NCBI GenBank assembly: GCA_039698035.1
Contig: JBDKSW010000004.1
Coordinates: 186,001-250,000 of the forward strand
Direction of reading: 5' to 3'
Origin: JAJFUI01 sp039698035
GTDB lineage: Bacteria > Planctomycetota > Planctomycetia > Pirellulales > Thermoguttaceae
DNA length: 64,000 nt
The notes under the pieces were generated by a model. It did not search any database. It was not told the DNA's origin and worked only from the letters and a program-made list of their open reading frames with translations. The translations under genes were made by a program, and so were the position numbers. Positions 14,479 to 23,321 of this stretch are shown piece after piece. Numbering within the stretch: position 1 is the first letter of the stretch; every line of letters begins with the position of its first letter.

Positions 14479-17025
14479 TCACTCGTACTGCAACGCGATC
14501 AGCAGGTTGAGCCTTGCGGCGCGGGCGGCTGGGAGCCAGGCGGCGGCCAGGATGACGGCCAAACCGAGCGCAAAGCACACCCCCATCAGGGATGGGTGCA
14601 GTGTGAAGGTTGGAGCGTCGCCCAACAGCGGGATCGAGGCCAAGTTGATGATGTACGCCCCGACGACGCCGCCGGCAATGCCCATGACGAGGCTGATCAG
14701 CCCAATGATGGCGGCCTGCGAGAGGATCGTCTTGCGGACCTGGCGGCGCGTCATGGCAACGACACGCAACAGGGCCAACTCCCGAGTCTGCTCGAGCACG
14801 TTCATCGTCAGCGTGTTGGCGATGCCGAAGGCCCCGACGATGAGCCCCAAGGCCAAGAGGCCCCAGAGGCTGGCGACGACGCCGCCGGTCAACTTGTCGA
14901 TGTAGCGACGGAATTCGGCAAACGGTTCGAGCATCAGCCCCGATTGCTCGCAAAGCGTCTTGAGCTTTGCGCTGGCAGCGTCAAGCGCGTCGGCCCTCGT
15001 GTTGACCACGTACATATCGACGCCCTCGACGTTGAGCAGTTGTCGAGCGGTTTGGCCCTCCATGTAGACCACCAGGCCGCCCACCATGTAGACGGTGGCG
15101 GTGCCGGCGATGCGGAGCTTCTTGGGACCCTGTCGCGTTTCGAGTGTGATTTCGTCGCCGAAACCGACATGAAGTCGATTGGCCAAGGTCGTGCCGAGAA
15201 CCACCTGGCCTTCCGACAATTGCTCGCGAATCTTCGCCGGATTGCCGGATTTGATCATCAGCGGCAGATTGCCCTTGTCGGTAAAGTCGCGGACGATGAC
15301 AACCGCTTGCTGTTTGCCGCTCTCGACGGCTGGCGTAAGGAGCGAGCCGCTGATATAGCGAAGCGAGTCGACGTTCGTGACGCCGTCAATGCCGCGAAGG
15401 TCGTCGACCATGCTTTCGGGCATTTTCGCGGCCATCCCGCTGGCCACGTCCTGCCGGGCCTGACGGATCAGGAAGTCGCCCTTCAGGGCCGTGGACACCC
15501 AGCGATGGATGTCGTCCACGTTGTTCAAGATCGTCGTGCCAAGGCTGATGGCCGTGCTGACGGCGAAGTAGAGAAGGGCAATGGTCAACGTCGTGCGGAT
15601 GCGGCGGCGAAGGATCTGCCGCTGGGCAATCTTTCCCTCGGTGCGCAAAATGGGTCCCAGCAGCAGGCCGGCCAACCAGGTTAGCCCGTTCAGCAGGATC
15701 GGGATCAACAGCACGAACGCCACGGTGAAGAACGCGCCCGTGACGGTCAGCCACTGGATCGGCAGGTAGCCGACCAAGCAGGCGGCCATGATGCCAGCGG
15801 TCACCAGGAAGACGGCCATGGAGAACAAAATATATCGCGCCGTCACAAAGTTTCGGCCTTCGGCGGCGACAAACCGCATCCCCTCGAGCGGCGACACGCG
15901 GCCGGCCAGCCAGGCCGGAATCAGCATGGCCAACAACGAGACCGCGGGGCCCAGCACGCCGGCAATCAGGAACGGCGTCAGCGTGATACGCAAGGCAGGC
16001 ATGGCCGTCGAGTAGACGCGGCCCATCGACTGCGTGAGCAGTTGGGCGCCGCCCAGCCCGGCGATGATACCCAACGCCGTGCCCACGAGGCCCATGACCA
16101 GGCCTTCCAGAAGCAACGTGTGGATGATTTGGCGGCGCGTCGCGCCGATCGCCCGAAGGACGGCCAACTGGCGGCGACGCTCGCCGACATTCATCAGGAA
16201 TGTGTTCAGGATCATGAAAATGGCCAACAGGACGATCGTCACGTCGGCGAACTGCATTCCCTGCTGGACCTTCTCGATGTTTTCCTTGTTGAGCTGCGCA
16301 CGGCTGGCCGGCGAACGCACGCTGAGGCCCGCGGGCAGGTGTTGGCTGATGGCCGCGCTGACCGCCTTCTCGTCCGCGCCGTCGTTGAGCACGACGCTCA
16401 CCGTGTCGACCAGGCCGGGCTTATGGGTGAACAACTCTTGCGCTGTCGCCAACGGGATGAAGACGACGCTGCCCTGGTCGAAGCTGGCAGCCCCGCGCCG
16501 CGAGAGCAGGCCAACCAGTCGGAACTGGTTGACGCCGCCGCGCAGGCCGCGCATGGCGGACAGCTTGAGGTCGTCGCCCACGCGCAGGCCAAGCCCCTCG
16601 GCCAGCGCGGCCTCCATGACGGCCTCGTACTTGCCCTGGAACAGCCGTCCCTCCTGCAACTGGTAATCGCGAACCGACTGCTCCCGGGACGGGTCGATGC
16701 CCATCGCCAAGATGCGGAGTTTGTTCTGCTTGAATCGCAGGGAGGATATCTTTTGGATGGTCGGGACGGCCGCTTTGACGCCGGGCGTCTTCTCGATCAG
16801 ATCGGCCGTCTTTTCATCGAATGCGCCGCCGCCGGCGGCCACGACCTCGAACGCCGCTCGACCGGCCAACGCCGAGTACATTTCCTCGCAGGCGCGATTC
16901 GTGGTCGCCGTTCCGACGTTGACCGCCACGACCGCCGCCACGCCGATCACGATGCTCAAAAGCGTGAGCGTCGCTCGACCGGGCCGACTCTTGATCTCAC
17001 GGGCAGTGAATTTCCAGAGAATCAT
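14479..17025 (-). CDS. ABC transporter permease with two FtsX domains (MacB/LolC-like)
   Basis: An 848-residue inner-membrane protein. TM1 is at about 17-40, followed by a large periplasmic MacB_PCD-like domain (about 45-245). A first FtsX domain with three TMs (about 260-390, LRAIGATRRQIIHTLLLEG) and central TMs (about 395-490) come next. Then come a second periplasmic domain and a second FtsX domain (about 715-848, LRVVAMTRRQVRKTILSQAA). Such duplicated-FtsX permeases pair with LolD/MacB-type ATPases to move lipids or peptides or extract lipoproteins rather than to pump small solutes across the membrane. The ATPase is encoded just upstream (79 bp). The cargo is unknown. Confidence 0.9.
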   Translation of the reverse strand: MILWKFTAREIKSRPGRATLTLLSIVIGVAAVVAVNVGTATTNRACEEMYSALAGRAAFEVVAAGGGAFDEKTADLIEKTPGVKAAVPTIQKISSLRFKQNKLRILAMGIDPSREQSVRDYQLQEGRLFQGKYEAVMEAALAEGLGLRVGDDLKLSAMRGLRGGVNQFRLVGLLSRRGAASFDQGSVVFIPLATAQELFTHKPGLVDTVSVVLNDGADEKAVSAAISQHLPAGLSVRSPASRAQLNKENIEKVQQGMQFADVTIVLLAIFMILNTFLMNVGERRRQLAVLRAIGATRRQIIHTLLLEGLVMGLVGTALGIIAGLGGAQLLTQSMGRVYSTAMPALRITLTPFLIAGVLGPAVSLLAMLIPAWLAGRVSPLEGMRFVAAEGRNFVTARYILFSMAVFLVTAGIMAACLVGYLPIQWLTVTGAFFTVAFVLLIPILLNGLTWLAGLLLGPILRTEGKIAQRQILRRRIRTTLTIALLYFAVSTAISLGTTILNNVDDIHRWVSTALKGDFLIRQARQDVASGMAAKMPESMVDDLRGIDGVTNVDSLRYISGSLLTPAVESGKQQAVVIVRDFTDKGNLPLMIKSGNPAKIREQLSEGQVVLGTTLANRLHVGFGDEITLETRQGPKKLRIAGTATVYMVGGLVVYMEGQTARQLLNVEGVDMYVVNTRADALDAASAKLKTLCEQSGLMLEPFAEFRRYIDKLTGGVVASLWGLLALGLIVGAFGIANTLTMNVLEQTRELALLRVVAMTRRQVRKTILSQAAIIGLISLVMGIAGGVVGAYIINLASIPLLGDAPTFTLHPSLMGVCFALGLAVILAAAWLPAARAARLNLLIALQYE

Positions 17026-17035
17026 AGCAAAGAAT

Positions 17036-17091
17036 GAAGGACGAGCGAAGAAGGATGAACCGTGCGATTCATCCCTCGTCGCTCATCCTTC
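17036..17091. repeat. Long imperfect inverted repeat between ABC ATPase and permease genes
   Basis: Two 24-nt arms (17036-17059 and 17068-17091) pair at 21 of 24 positions around an 8-nt loop. The arms are built from GAAGGATGA-like words. It fills most of the 79-bp gap inside the operon and would form a stable mRNA hairpin ahead of the permease start. Confidence 0.7.
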
Positions 17092-17104
17092 ACCGTTCCC
17101 CCTT

Positions 17105-17860
17105 TCAGCCGGTCCCCTTGAATAAGCACGAACGACCCGGCATGACGCACTCCCGCTCTCGGGCGGCGGCTCGCGCCTGGGTCTCGACGGTTTCCTCGAG
17201 CCCGTCGCGGAGCCGCACGAGGCGATCGGCCTGTGCAGCCACGTTGGCGTCGTGCGTGACCATCACGATTGTCTGCTCGTCCTGAGTCACCAACCGTCGG
17301 AGGAGGGCGGTCACTTGTCGGCCGTTGTTGCTGTCGAGATTGCCGGTCGGTTCGTCGGCCAACAGCAAGGCCGGTCGCATGACCAGCGCTCGGGCAATGG
17401 CCACGCGCTGCTGCTCGCCGCCCGACATCGTGTTCGGAATGTGATTGCGGCGGTGCGACATGCCGACCAGGCGAAGCGACTCGGCGGCCCGGCGTCGCGC
17501 CTCGGCGCTGGGTGTGCCGCCAAGCTCCAGCGGCAACGCGACGTTCTCCTCGGCCGTGAAGGCTGGCAGCAGATTGAACGACTGGAAGATGAAGCCCATC
17601 CGCTCCCGGCGGATGATCGTCCGCTGGTCATCGCTGAGCGTGGCCAGATCGATCCCTTCCAGAAGGACTTGACCGCTGGAGGGCGTTTCGACGCCGCCAA
17701 GGATGTGCAGGAGCGTGCTCTTGCCAGAACCGCTTGGGCCCATGATGGCCAGCAGCTCGCCCTTCCGGACTTGCAGGTTGATGCCCCGCAACGCGTGGAC
17801 GCAAACCTCGCCTTCGGCCCCGTATGCTTTCTTCAAGCCGCGGGTTTCGAGCACGTACAT
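17105..17860 (-). CDS. ABC transporter ATPase (LolD/MacB family)
   Basis: A 251-residue cytosolic ATPase that energises the adjacent FtsX permease. Walker A is GPSGSGKST, the Q loop is in FIFQSFNLLPAFTA, the signature motif reads MSGGEQQRVAIARAL, Walker B is LLLADEPTGNLD, and the switch His is in MVTHD. The start MYVLETRGLKKAYG at 17860 matches the family start; the open frame continues far upstream but without homology. The C terminus after LRDGLEETVET is an Arg/Ala-rich tail longer than usual. It is the first gene of the two-gene exporter operon. Confidence 0.95.
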   Translation of the reverse strand: MYVLETRGLKKAYGAEGEVCVHALRGINLQVRKGELLAIMGPSGSGKSTLLHILGGVETPSSGQVLLEGIDLATLSDDQRTIIRRERMGFIFQSFNLLPAFTAEENVALPLELGGTPSAEARRRAAESLRLVGMSHRRNHIPNTMSGGEQQRVAIARALVMRPALLLADEPTGNLDSNNGRQVTALLRRLVTQDEQTIVMVTHDANVAAQADRLVRLRDGLEETVETQARAAARERECVMPGRSCLFKGTG

Positions 17861-18485
17861 AGGCAGTCTCTCGGCGGGTTCTTTCGGCGATCGCCCCAGT
17901 CGCGACCCAAACGATGGCTTTGCTCGCGGTTTCAACGAGTACGCCGTTTGCGCTTCTTCGACGATTCTGCTCGAACAAGGGGCATCGGCGGGCCAGGATC
18001 TCAACGTGGCTTGGCGCTCTGTTGCTGTGCCAGACAAGCTATTAATCATACTGCTGCTGCAAATTCGAGGCAAGGAAGCCCACCACTGGGGGGCAAGAAG
18101 TCGAGCGGACACGAACGCTTGGCCCGGCCAGGCCGCGACCGTCTGTACGGGCCATACGCTTAATGTCGGTCGTCGCAGTGGCAGGAATAGAGCATGGAAC
18201 GGATGATTCTGGCAACACGCAATAAACCTTGCGGGCGAGGCAAGGCTTGCGGCCAAAATTCACCCATCGCAAGCGACAGATAAGCTTCGACGCCGATGCG
18301 GGACCAAAATCAGAATGGCCAGCGCGATGGGGCTGCTGCTGGTCAGCGGGGGGCTCGGCTCAGAGGCTGCCTTCCCCCAGTTCGCCCCGCTGCCATGCTC
18401 TGCGCCGCGGCCGTCCGCGAACACAGAGCGTCCGAGAGTTTCGTTTTCGCGGAGACCGTCGGAACGAGGTCGCCGAAAGGCTTGC
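17861..18485. other. 625-bp gene-poor interval
   Basis: I see no supportable gene. Open frames exist on both strands (for example the upstream extension of the ABC ATPase frame), but none has a recognisable domain and their composition is that of chance GC-rich frames. The interval must hold the promoter of the exporter operon. I could not identify a good -35/-10 pair, tRNA or strong hairpin. Confidence 0.5.
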
Positions 18486-19853
18486 CTATTTCGCCTCGGG
18501 TTTCGCCTCGGGTTTGGCCTCGGGCAACTTCTGCAAGAGCGCCTTGGCCTCTTCGCGGTGCTGGAACGGGGCCGCCGTCCGTAAGGCGCCCTCGAGCCAC
18601 CGCCTGGCCGCCACATCCTGTCCTCGATCCTTGAGAACACAGGCGAAGTAGTAGGCCGCGTCGGCCGTCATCGAGCCGCTTCTGGCCACGGCGACCAGCA
18701 CCTTTTCGGCGTCATCGAGCTGACCACGACGGTAAAGAACCCAACCGTAGGTGGACAGAGCGTCGGCCCTTCGCTGATACTTGCTGGCGTTCTTGCTCGC
18801 CAAGTCGTAGGCGTAGGCCTTTTTCGGCTCGTCGTTCTGCTCGATCAGCGCGAGCGCCAAGTTGTTGCTCGCGGCGAACTTCAGTTCGTTCGGCGCGTCG
18901 TTCAGGGCCGACTGGAAGTAGGTCTCGGCCGTCCGATAGTCTTTTTGAAAATAGGCAACCAAACCGCTAATGATCTTCGCATCGAACGATTTCGGATCGA
19001 GTCGCCGAGCGGCTTCGGCCTGCTTCTTCGCGTCTTCGAGCCGTCCGTTCTCGAAGGCCCACTGAGCCGCGACCACGCGCGTTCTCGCGTCTTTCGGAGC
19101 GATATTCAGGGCCGCGATGATCCAGGTCTCGGCGTCCTTGGGCTTGCCGCTTTGGGCAAACCAACGAGCGAGGATCGCCTCGGGCGTCAAAAGCTGCGGA
19201 TCGACCTTCGACGCTTCCTTCAGTTTTTCAAGCGTGCCTGGAATGTTCTTCTGCTGAAACAGGCAGCGGGCGAACCGCTGCAGGGCGTCAGCGCTCTTCG
19301 GGTCCAACTTGACCCAATTTTCGATATGCTTCTGCGCCTCGGCCCATTGTTCATGAGCTTCGCACGCTTGCGCCAGACCGGCCTGAATTTGGGGAAGCAA
19401 CGACTGCTTCCGCTTGGCGTTCCCATTCCAATTGGCAGCCAGGCTATCCGCCTTTTCAAACAGCAGCTTGGCTTCGGTCACGCGGCCTTCCGCGATCGCC
19501 AGACCGCCCATCATCACATAGACCTCGGGATCGTCAGGCGACGCGGTGACCGCTTGCTCCAACATGACCCGCATTCCGCCTGGCACGTTCGTCTGCAGGA
19601 ACCACCGCGCCATGATGACCTGCGCCGGCGGCAAGTTCGGATCCTTTTTCACCAGCTCCTTCAGGAGCTTGAGCGCGCCGTCGTGGTCGCCCTTCTTGAA
19701 GAGCTCAGCCGCCTCCTTGGCCTCGGGCGACTCTGGCTGTTCGGCCGCTGAAGCGGCGGCGCTCGGGATCTGCTCGGCGACCGACTGCTGGCTGGCCCAA
19801 AGGATGCAAGCGACAACCGCTACCAGGGCGGCGATGGTGAATCTACGTATCAT
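18486..19853 (-). CDS. Secreted TPR-repeat protein
   Basis: A 455-residue protein with an N-terminal signal peptide (hydrophobic ALVAVVACILWA, cleavage likely near SVAEQ) and about eight TPR-like units covering residues 45-440 (for example EAAELFKKGDHDGALKLLKELVKKDPNLPP split over the first repeat). It is probably periplasmic and a scaffold for protein contacts; no catalytic motif is present. The C terminus ends in a PEAK tetrapeptide repeated three times, from an imperfect 12-bp tandem repeat in the DNA at 18486-18521. It is transcribed alone. The specific function is unknown. Confidence 0.85.
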   Translation of the reverse strand: MIRRFTIAALVAVVACILWASQQSVAEQIPSAAASAAEQPESPEAKEAAELFKKGDHDGALKLLKELVKKDPNLPPAQVIMARWFLQTNVPGGMRVMLEQAVTASPDDPEVYVMMGGLAIAEGRVTEAKLLFEKADSLAANWNGNAKRKQSLLPQIQAGLAQACEAHEQWAEAQKHIENWVKLDPKSADALQRFARCLFQQKNIPGTLEKLKEASKVDPQLLTPEAILARWFAQSGKPKDAETWIIAALNIAPKDARTRVVAAQWAFENGRLEDAKKQAEAARRLDPKSFDAKIISGLVAYFQKDYRTAETYFQSALNDAPNELKFAASNNLALALIEQNDEPKKAYAYDLASKNASKYQRRADALSTYGWVLYRRGQLDDAEKVLVAVARSGSMTADAAYYFACVLKDRGQDVAARRWLEGALRTAAPFQHREEAKALLQKLPEAKPEAKPEAK

Positions 19854-20098
19854 GGCGTGAAGGTTCCTCTGTTGATCTGCGAGATGCGGCGAGCCGCCAG
19901 AACTGGACGACAGGCTGGCAGGGGGGTTGGGTAATGCCCATCCGTCAATTGTAGCCTATGGCGAGCAGCCGTGCGTGGCAAGTGCCGGCCCGGCGGAGTT
20001 GGTTGGCGGTCCTTTCGATGGGCCCCGAGCGGCTCCCAGATGCCATAGAGACCACCCAGGCCGCACGAGTCCCCTTTGCGGCCTTCCAGGCAAAACGT

Positions 20099-20368
20099 TT
20101 AAATTTCCGACCCTTGCAGGCAGAGCAGGCAATTCCGTCCCTCTTCCTTAACGCAAATCTTGCCCTCTCGGGCAAGCCAACCGATGGCCTGCATCACAAG
20201 GTCCCGAGGTTCGCCAACCGCTTTGACGAGCTTGGCGACCGTCAACGGACCGTTCTCGAACAGAACACGCCAAACGGAGCCGGCCGTCTCGCCAATGCGT
20301 GAAAGGTCGAGCGCGGGCGTCTTGGCTACCGACGCCTTCGTGGTTTTGGGGGCTGTTTTTGCTGCCAT
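20099..20368 (-). CDS. Small winged-helix protein (DUF2582-like)
   Basis: An 89-residue cytosolic protein. After an Ala/Lys/Thr-rich N-terminal tail (residues 1-22), residues about 25-85 form a winged helix: IGETAGSVWRVLFENGPLTV, a recognition helix DLVMQAIGWLAREGK and a wing KICVKEEG. This matches the small DUF2582-type winged-helix family found in many anaerobes and planctomycetes, whose role is not established. The start at 20368 has an upstream GGAGGTG SD. Two direct ACAATTG words lie at 20403-20418 just upstream and could be an operator. It may bind DNA. Confidence 0.75.
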   Translation of the reverse strand: MAAKTAPKTTKASVAKTPALDLSRIGETAGSVWRVLFENGPLTVAKLVKAVGEPRDLVMQAIGWLAREGKICVKEEGRNCLLCLQGSEI

Positions 20369-20481
20369 GACGCACCTCCTATGGGGAACAAGCACCGGAC
20401 TGCAATTGTGACAATTGTACCGATTTAAGCTGGAAAGTACACCAGCCACCAGCACCTAGATTACCTAGGCCGCCAGACGAC

Positions 20482-20931
20482 TCACTCCGGTCCGGCAAGG
20501 CCGGAGAGCAGGCTGAGAGTCATTGCCTGGAAGACGCGCCGCAATTGCTCGAATTCCCGGTCTTCGGCCTGACAAAAGATCGTGTACGTCGTGTCGGCCA
20601 ACCGCAGGCTGCGGATGAGGGCCGTGTTCGTCAGGTCCAGACAATAAAACGCCAAATCAAAGCCCGTCAGATCGTGACCCGCCACGGTTTCTTCGGCCGA
20701 TTCGGCTTCGAGGCTGTCATACTCGCGTTTCATGGCCTCCACGACGGCCTCGGCAAGCTGGGCCGGATCGGCCGAGCCGGGCTGGATCGTCACGGACCAA
20801 AACGCGCCTCCAGGGCTGTAGACGGCGACTGATTTTCGTCCCAGCAGGGCGTCCGAATCATCCAACGTCCAGTTGTCGGGATACTGAAACGAGATACCGA
20901 GGCTGTCGAAATGGGCTGGCATGGTCCCCAT
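20482..20931 (-). CDS. Hypothetical PsbP/DcrB-like protein
   Basis: A 149-residue soluble protein without a signal peptide. FDSLGISFQYPDNWTL at the N terminus, YSPGGAFWSVTIQPG in the middle and the C-terminal EFEQLRRVFQAMTLSL helix resemble the PsbP/DUF1795 alpha-beta sandwich (Mog1/PsbP fold). I infer only the fold. Met20931 and Met20922 are both possible starts. It is divergent from the TPR lipoprotein gene at 21002. The function is unknown. Confidence 0.65.
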   Translation of the reverse strand: MGTMPAHFDSLGISFQYPDNWTLDDSDALLGRKSVAVYSPGGAFWSVTIQPGSADPAQLAEAVVEAMKREYDSLEAESAEETVAGHDLTGFDLAFYCLDLTNTALIRSLRLADTTYTIFCQAEDREFEQLRRVFQAMTLSLLSGLAGPE

Positions 20932-21001
20932 TCTATCAGGCCCATCCCTGGTGAACAAATCGGCATAGTCCTGGGCCGGCCGTTTTGATACCCTCCCAAT
21001 C

Positions 21002-21901
21002 GTGCGATACTCTCGAACGTGGCTCAATCTCGCTTTGCTGCTAGCGCTCTTCTTGGCGGGCTGTCGACTGCCGGGCCAGCAGGGCCCCGTGTCGCAGTCG
21101 CTGGCCGAGAGCCGTCGGCTTTCGCGTGAGGGCGAGGCAGCGCTCGGACGCGGCCAGCAGCAGGCGGCCGAGAACCTGCTGGCCCAGGCCGTCACGGCTT
21201 GTCCAACCGACGCCGAGGCCCGACGCCGCTATGCCGAGGCGCTCTGGTGCCGCGGTGCGAGGCAGGAAAGCATCGCCCAGATGGAGGAGGCCGGCCGGTC
21301 GGCCTCGGAAGACGCCGCGCCGTGTGCCCGCTTGGCCGAGATGTATCTGATCGCCGGCCAGCAGCAGAACGCGTGGCAGGCCGCACAAAGGGCCATCGCG
21401 CTCGACCCCAAGCTTCCGTCCGCCTGGGCGATTCGCGGCGGCGTTCTCCGCGCCGGCGGTCAGCCGCGCGACGCGCTCAGCGATTATCTCCGCGCGCTGA
21501 ATTACGCCCCCAAGGATCGTGCAATCCTGGCGGAAGTCGCCGGGCTCTATCGTCAATTGGATCGGCCGAGCGCCGCCCTGCAAACGCTGCAAACGTTGGC
21601 GGAAACCTACTCGCCAGGCGAAGAACCGGGCCAAGTGCTCGACCAGTTGGGCACGGCCTATGCGGCCGTCGGACGCTACGACGACGCGGTCGAGAATCTC
21701 TCGGCCGCGGTTGCTCGCGGCGAGCCCACGGCCGATATGTACTGCCATCTTGCCGAGGCCGAACTGCTGACCGGCCACACGGCCGAAGCCGGGGCCGCCG
21801 CCCGGCAAGCGCTCGCCCTCCAGCCTCAACATCAAGCGAGCCGTCAACTGCTCGATCGCCTGCTCGTCGCCGAGCGGCCGCAAGAGACGCTCCGCCGGTG
21901 A
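21002..21901 (+). CDS. TPR-repeat lipoprotein
   Basis: A 299-residue protein starting with GTG. It has a lipoprotein signal (hydrophobic LALLLALF then the lipobox LAGC, Cys21), so it is probably anchored in an outer or inner membrane and faces the periplasm. Residues 40-290 hold about seven TPRs (for example QNAWQAAQRAIALDPKLPSA). It ends 37 bp before the ROK-kinase region and may be co-transcribed with it, although a TATAAT box lies between. It may be a scaffold for envelope complexes. The specific role is unknown. Confidence 0.82.
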   Translation: MRYSRTWLNLALLLALFLAGCRLPGQQGPVSQSLAESRRLSREGEAALGRGQQQAAENLLAQAVTACPTDAEARRRYAEALWCRGARQESIAQMEEAGRSASEDAAPCARLAEMYLIAGQQQNAWQAAQRAIALDPKLPSAWAIRGGVLRAGGQPRDALSDYLRALNYAPKDRAILAEVAGLYRQLDRPSAALQTLQTLAETYSPGEEPGQVLDQLGTAYAAVGRYDDAVENLSAAVARGEPTADMYCHLAEAELLTGHTAEAGAAARQALALQPQHQASRQLLDRLLVAERPQETLRR

Positions 21902-21988
21902 ATCGTTTGCCATCTTGCTCGGTAACGGGACATTCGGATGGATGACCCGTGGAAATTGGCCCGCCGCTGCGGCTATAATGCGTCGATC

Positions 21989-23020
21989 ATGCTGGAAAAG
22001 CTTCGATGCATCGGGGTGGCAGAGGCTCAAGAGCCGTTGTTCGTCGGCATTGACCTCGGGGGCACCAACATCAAATTCGGCGTGGTGGACGACTTGGGTC
22101 GCCCCCTGTCGCAGCTCTCGATCCCTACCGAGGCCGAGCGCGGACCCGAGGACACGGCCCGACGCATGGCCGCGGCTGTCCATCGCGTGATTGGCGACGC
22201 GGGGCTCACGCCGGCCAACATCGCTCGCGTCGGTTTGGCGTCCGCCGGGCCAATGGACATCCCGGCCGGCATGATCACCACGCCGATCAATCTCAAGGGC
22301 TGGCACGACGCGCCGATCCGCGATCTCGTGGCCCGCGAATGCGGAATGCCGGTCACGTTCGAGAACGACGCCAATGCGGCCGCCTATGGCGAGTTCTGGG
22401 TTGGCGCCGGCCGCGACTGCCCAAGCCTTATCCTGCTGACCCTGGGCACGGGCGTCGGCTGCGGCATCATCTTCGGCAACCTCGTTCTGCGCGGCGAGCA
22501 CAGCCACGGCGGCGAGTCGGGCCACATCCTCCTCGACTTTTCGCCCGAAGCCCGCATGTGCGGCTGCGGCCGTCGCGGCCATCTCGAGGCCTATGCCAGC
22601 GCGACGGCCGTCATCAAGCGGGCGTGCCAACTCTTGGATGCCGGTCGCCCCAGCACGCTCTCGGATCGGCTGGCTGCCGGCAAACGGCTCACACCCAAGC
22701 TGATCGCCGTGGAGGCCGAGACGGGCGACGCGCTGTCCGTGGAGATCGTCATGGAAACGGCCCACTACATCGCCCTGGGCGCCGTGAGCCTGATGCACAT
22801 GCTTCAGCCGGCCGGCGTCTTTCTCGGAGGCGCGATGACCTTCGGTGGCCACGCCACGGCCTTGGGCCGGCAATTCCTCGGCCACGTCCGGGACGAGGTC
22901 CAGCGACTGGCCTTGCCGCATGTCGCCCGCGCCACGTCGATCGACATCGCCACCCTCGGCGGTGACGCTGGTTTCATCGGCGCGGCCGGCGTCGCAAGGC
23001 TCGACTGGATGCAAGGGTAG
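21989..23020 (+). CDS. ROK-family sugar kinase (glucokinase-like)
   Basis: A 343-residue cytosolic ATP-dependent hexose kinase of the ROK family. The phosphate loop is VGIDLGGTNIKFG, the catalytic Asp is in FENDANAAAYGEF, and the ROK metal site is SGHILLDFSPEARMCGCGRRGHLE. In that site the usual third Cys of CxCGxxGC is a His, which can still bind zinc. No HTH domain is present, so it is an enzyme rather than a repressor. A TATAAT box sits at 21974-21979, only 9 nt before this ATG, so the true start may instead be GTG at 22016. The family resemblance suggests glucose or a related hexose as substrate; this is inferred. Confidence 0.88.
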   Translation: MLEKLRCIGVAEAQEPLFVGIDLGGTNIKFGVVDDLGRPLSQLSIPTEAERGPEDTARRMAAAVHRVIGDAGLTPANIARVGLASAGPMDIPAGMITTPINLKGWHDAPIRDLVARECGMPVTFENDANAAAYGEFWVGAGRDCPSLILLTLGTGVGCGIIFGNLVLRGEHSHGGESGHILLDFSPEARMCGCGRRGHLEAYASATAVIKRACQLLDAGRPSTLSDRLAAGKRLTPKLIAVEAETGDALSVEIVMETAHYIALGAVSLMHMLQPAGVFLGGAMTFGGHATALGRQFLGHVRDEVQRLALPHVARATSIDIATLGGDAGFIGAAGVARLDWMQG

Positions 23021-23047
23021 GGCCCCCTCTGGCGCCCGAGATAAGAC

Positions 23048-23076
23048 TTGACCACCACGACGCTGGGGGGTATGCT
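23048..23076 (+). promoter_or_regulatory. Putative promoter of toxin-antitoxin operon
   Basis: TTGACC (23048-23053) and TATGCT (23071-23076) are separated by 17 bp. The antitoxin ATG is 29 nt downstream. Antitoxins of this type usually bind here to autoregulate, but I see no clear inverted repeat. Confidence 0.5.
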
Positions 23077-23105
23077 TTTTTATGTGCCTCGCACGGGAGA
23101 CTGTC

Positions 23106-23321
23106 ATGCAAAACACCACCGCTTTTGTCGAACTCCTGGACGCCGCCGACCGGCTCTCTCTTGATGAGCAGGAGACGTTGGTCGAGATTCTTCAACGTCG
23201 GATGGTTGAACACCGCCGCGAGGAGCTGACCAAGGAAATCCAAGACGCCGAGCAGGAATATCGAGCCGGCAGTTGTCGTCCCGTCACTCCTGAAGAATTG
23301 ATGGGCGAGGTGCTTTCGTGA
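23106..23321 (+). CDS. Antitoxin of type II toxin-antitoxin pair
   Basis: A 71-residue acidic, mostly helical protein (LLDAADRLSLDEQETLVEIL, then a charged helix and a C-terminal PVTPEELMGEVL tail). Small antitoxins of this shape are typical partners of RelE/ParE-type toxins and wrap the toxin with their C-terminal part. The Met at 23106 fits the promoter spacing better than an upstream in-frame Met at 23082. Its stop overlaps the toxin start by 4 bp, which supports translational coupling. The identification rests mainly on context. Confidence 0.75.
   Translation: MQNTTAFVELLDAADRLSLDEQETLVEILQRRMVEHRREELTKEIQDAEQEYRAGSCRPVTPEELMGEVLS

Noticed and set aside
17861..18256. Upstream extension of the ABC ATPase frame
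   Set aside because: The added residues are low-complexity and without homology. The Met at 17860 matches the family start.
18042..18272. 76-codon minus-strand frame in the gene-poor interval
   Set aside because: Random-looking composition, no SD, no domain. It gives no support for a gene.
21041..23119. A 692-codon minus-strand frame opposite the TPR lipoprotein and ROK kinase genes
   Set aside because: The plus-strand genes have clear signal, TPR and ROK motifs. The antisense frame is Arg/Ala/Gly-rich with no motif.
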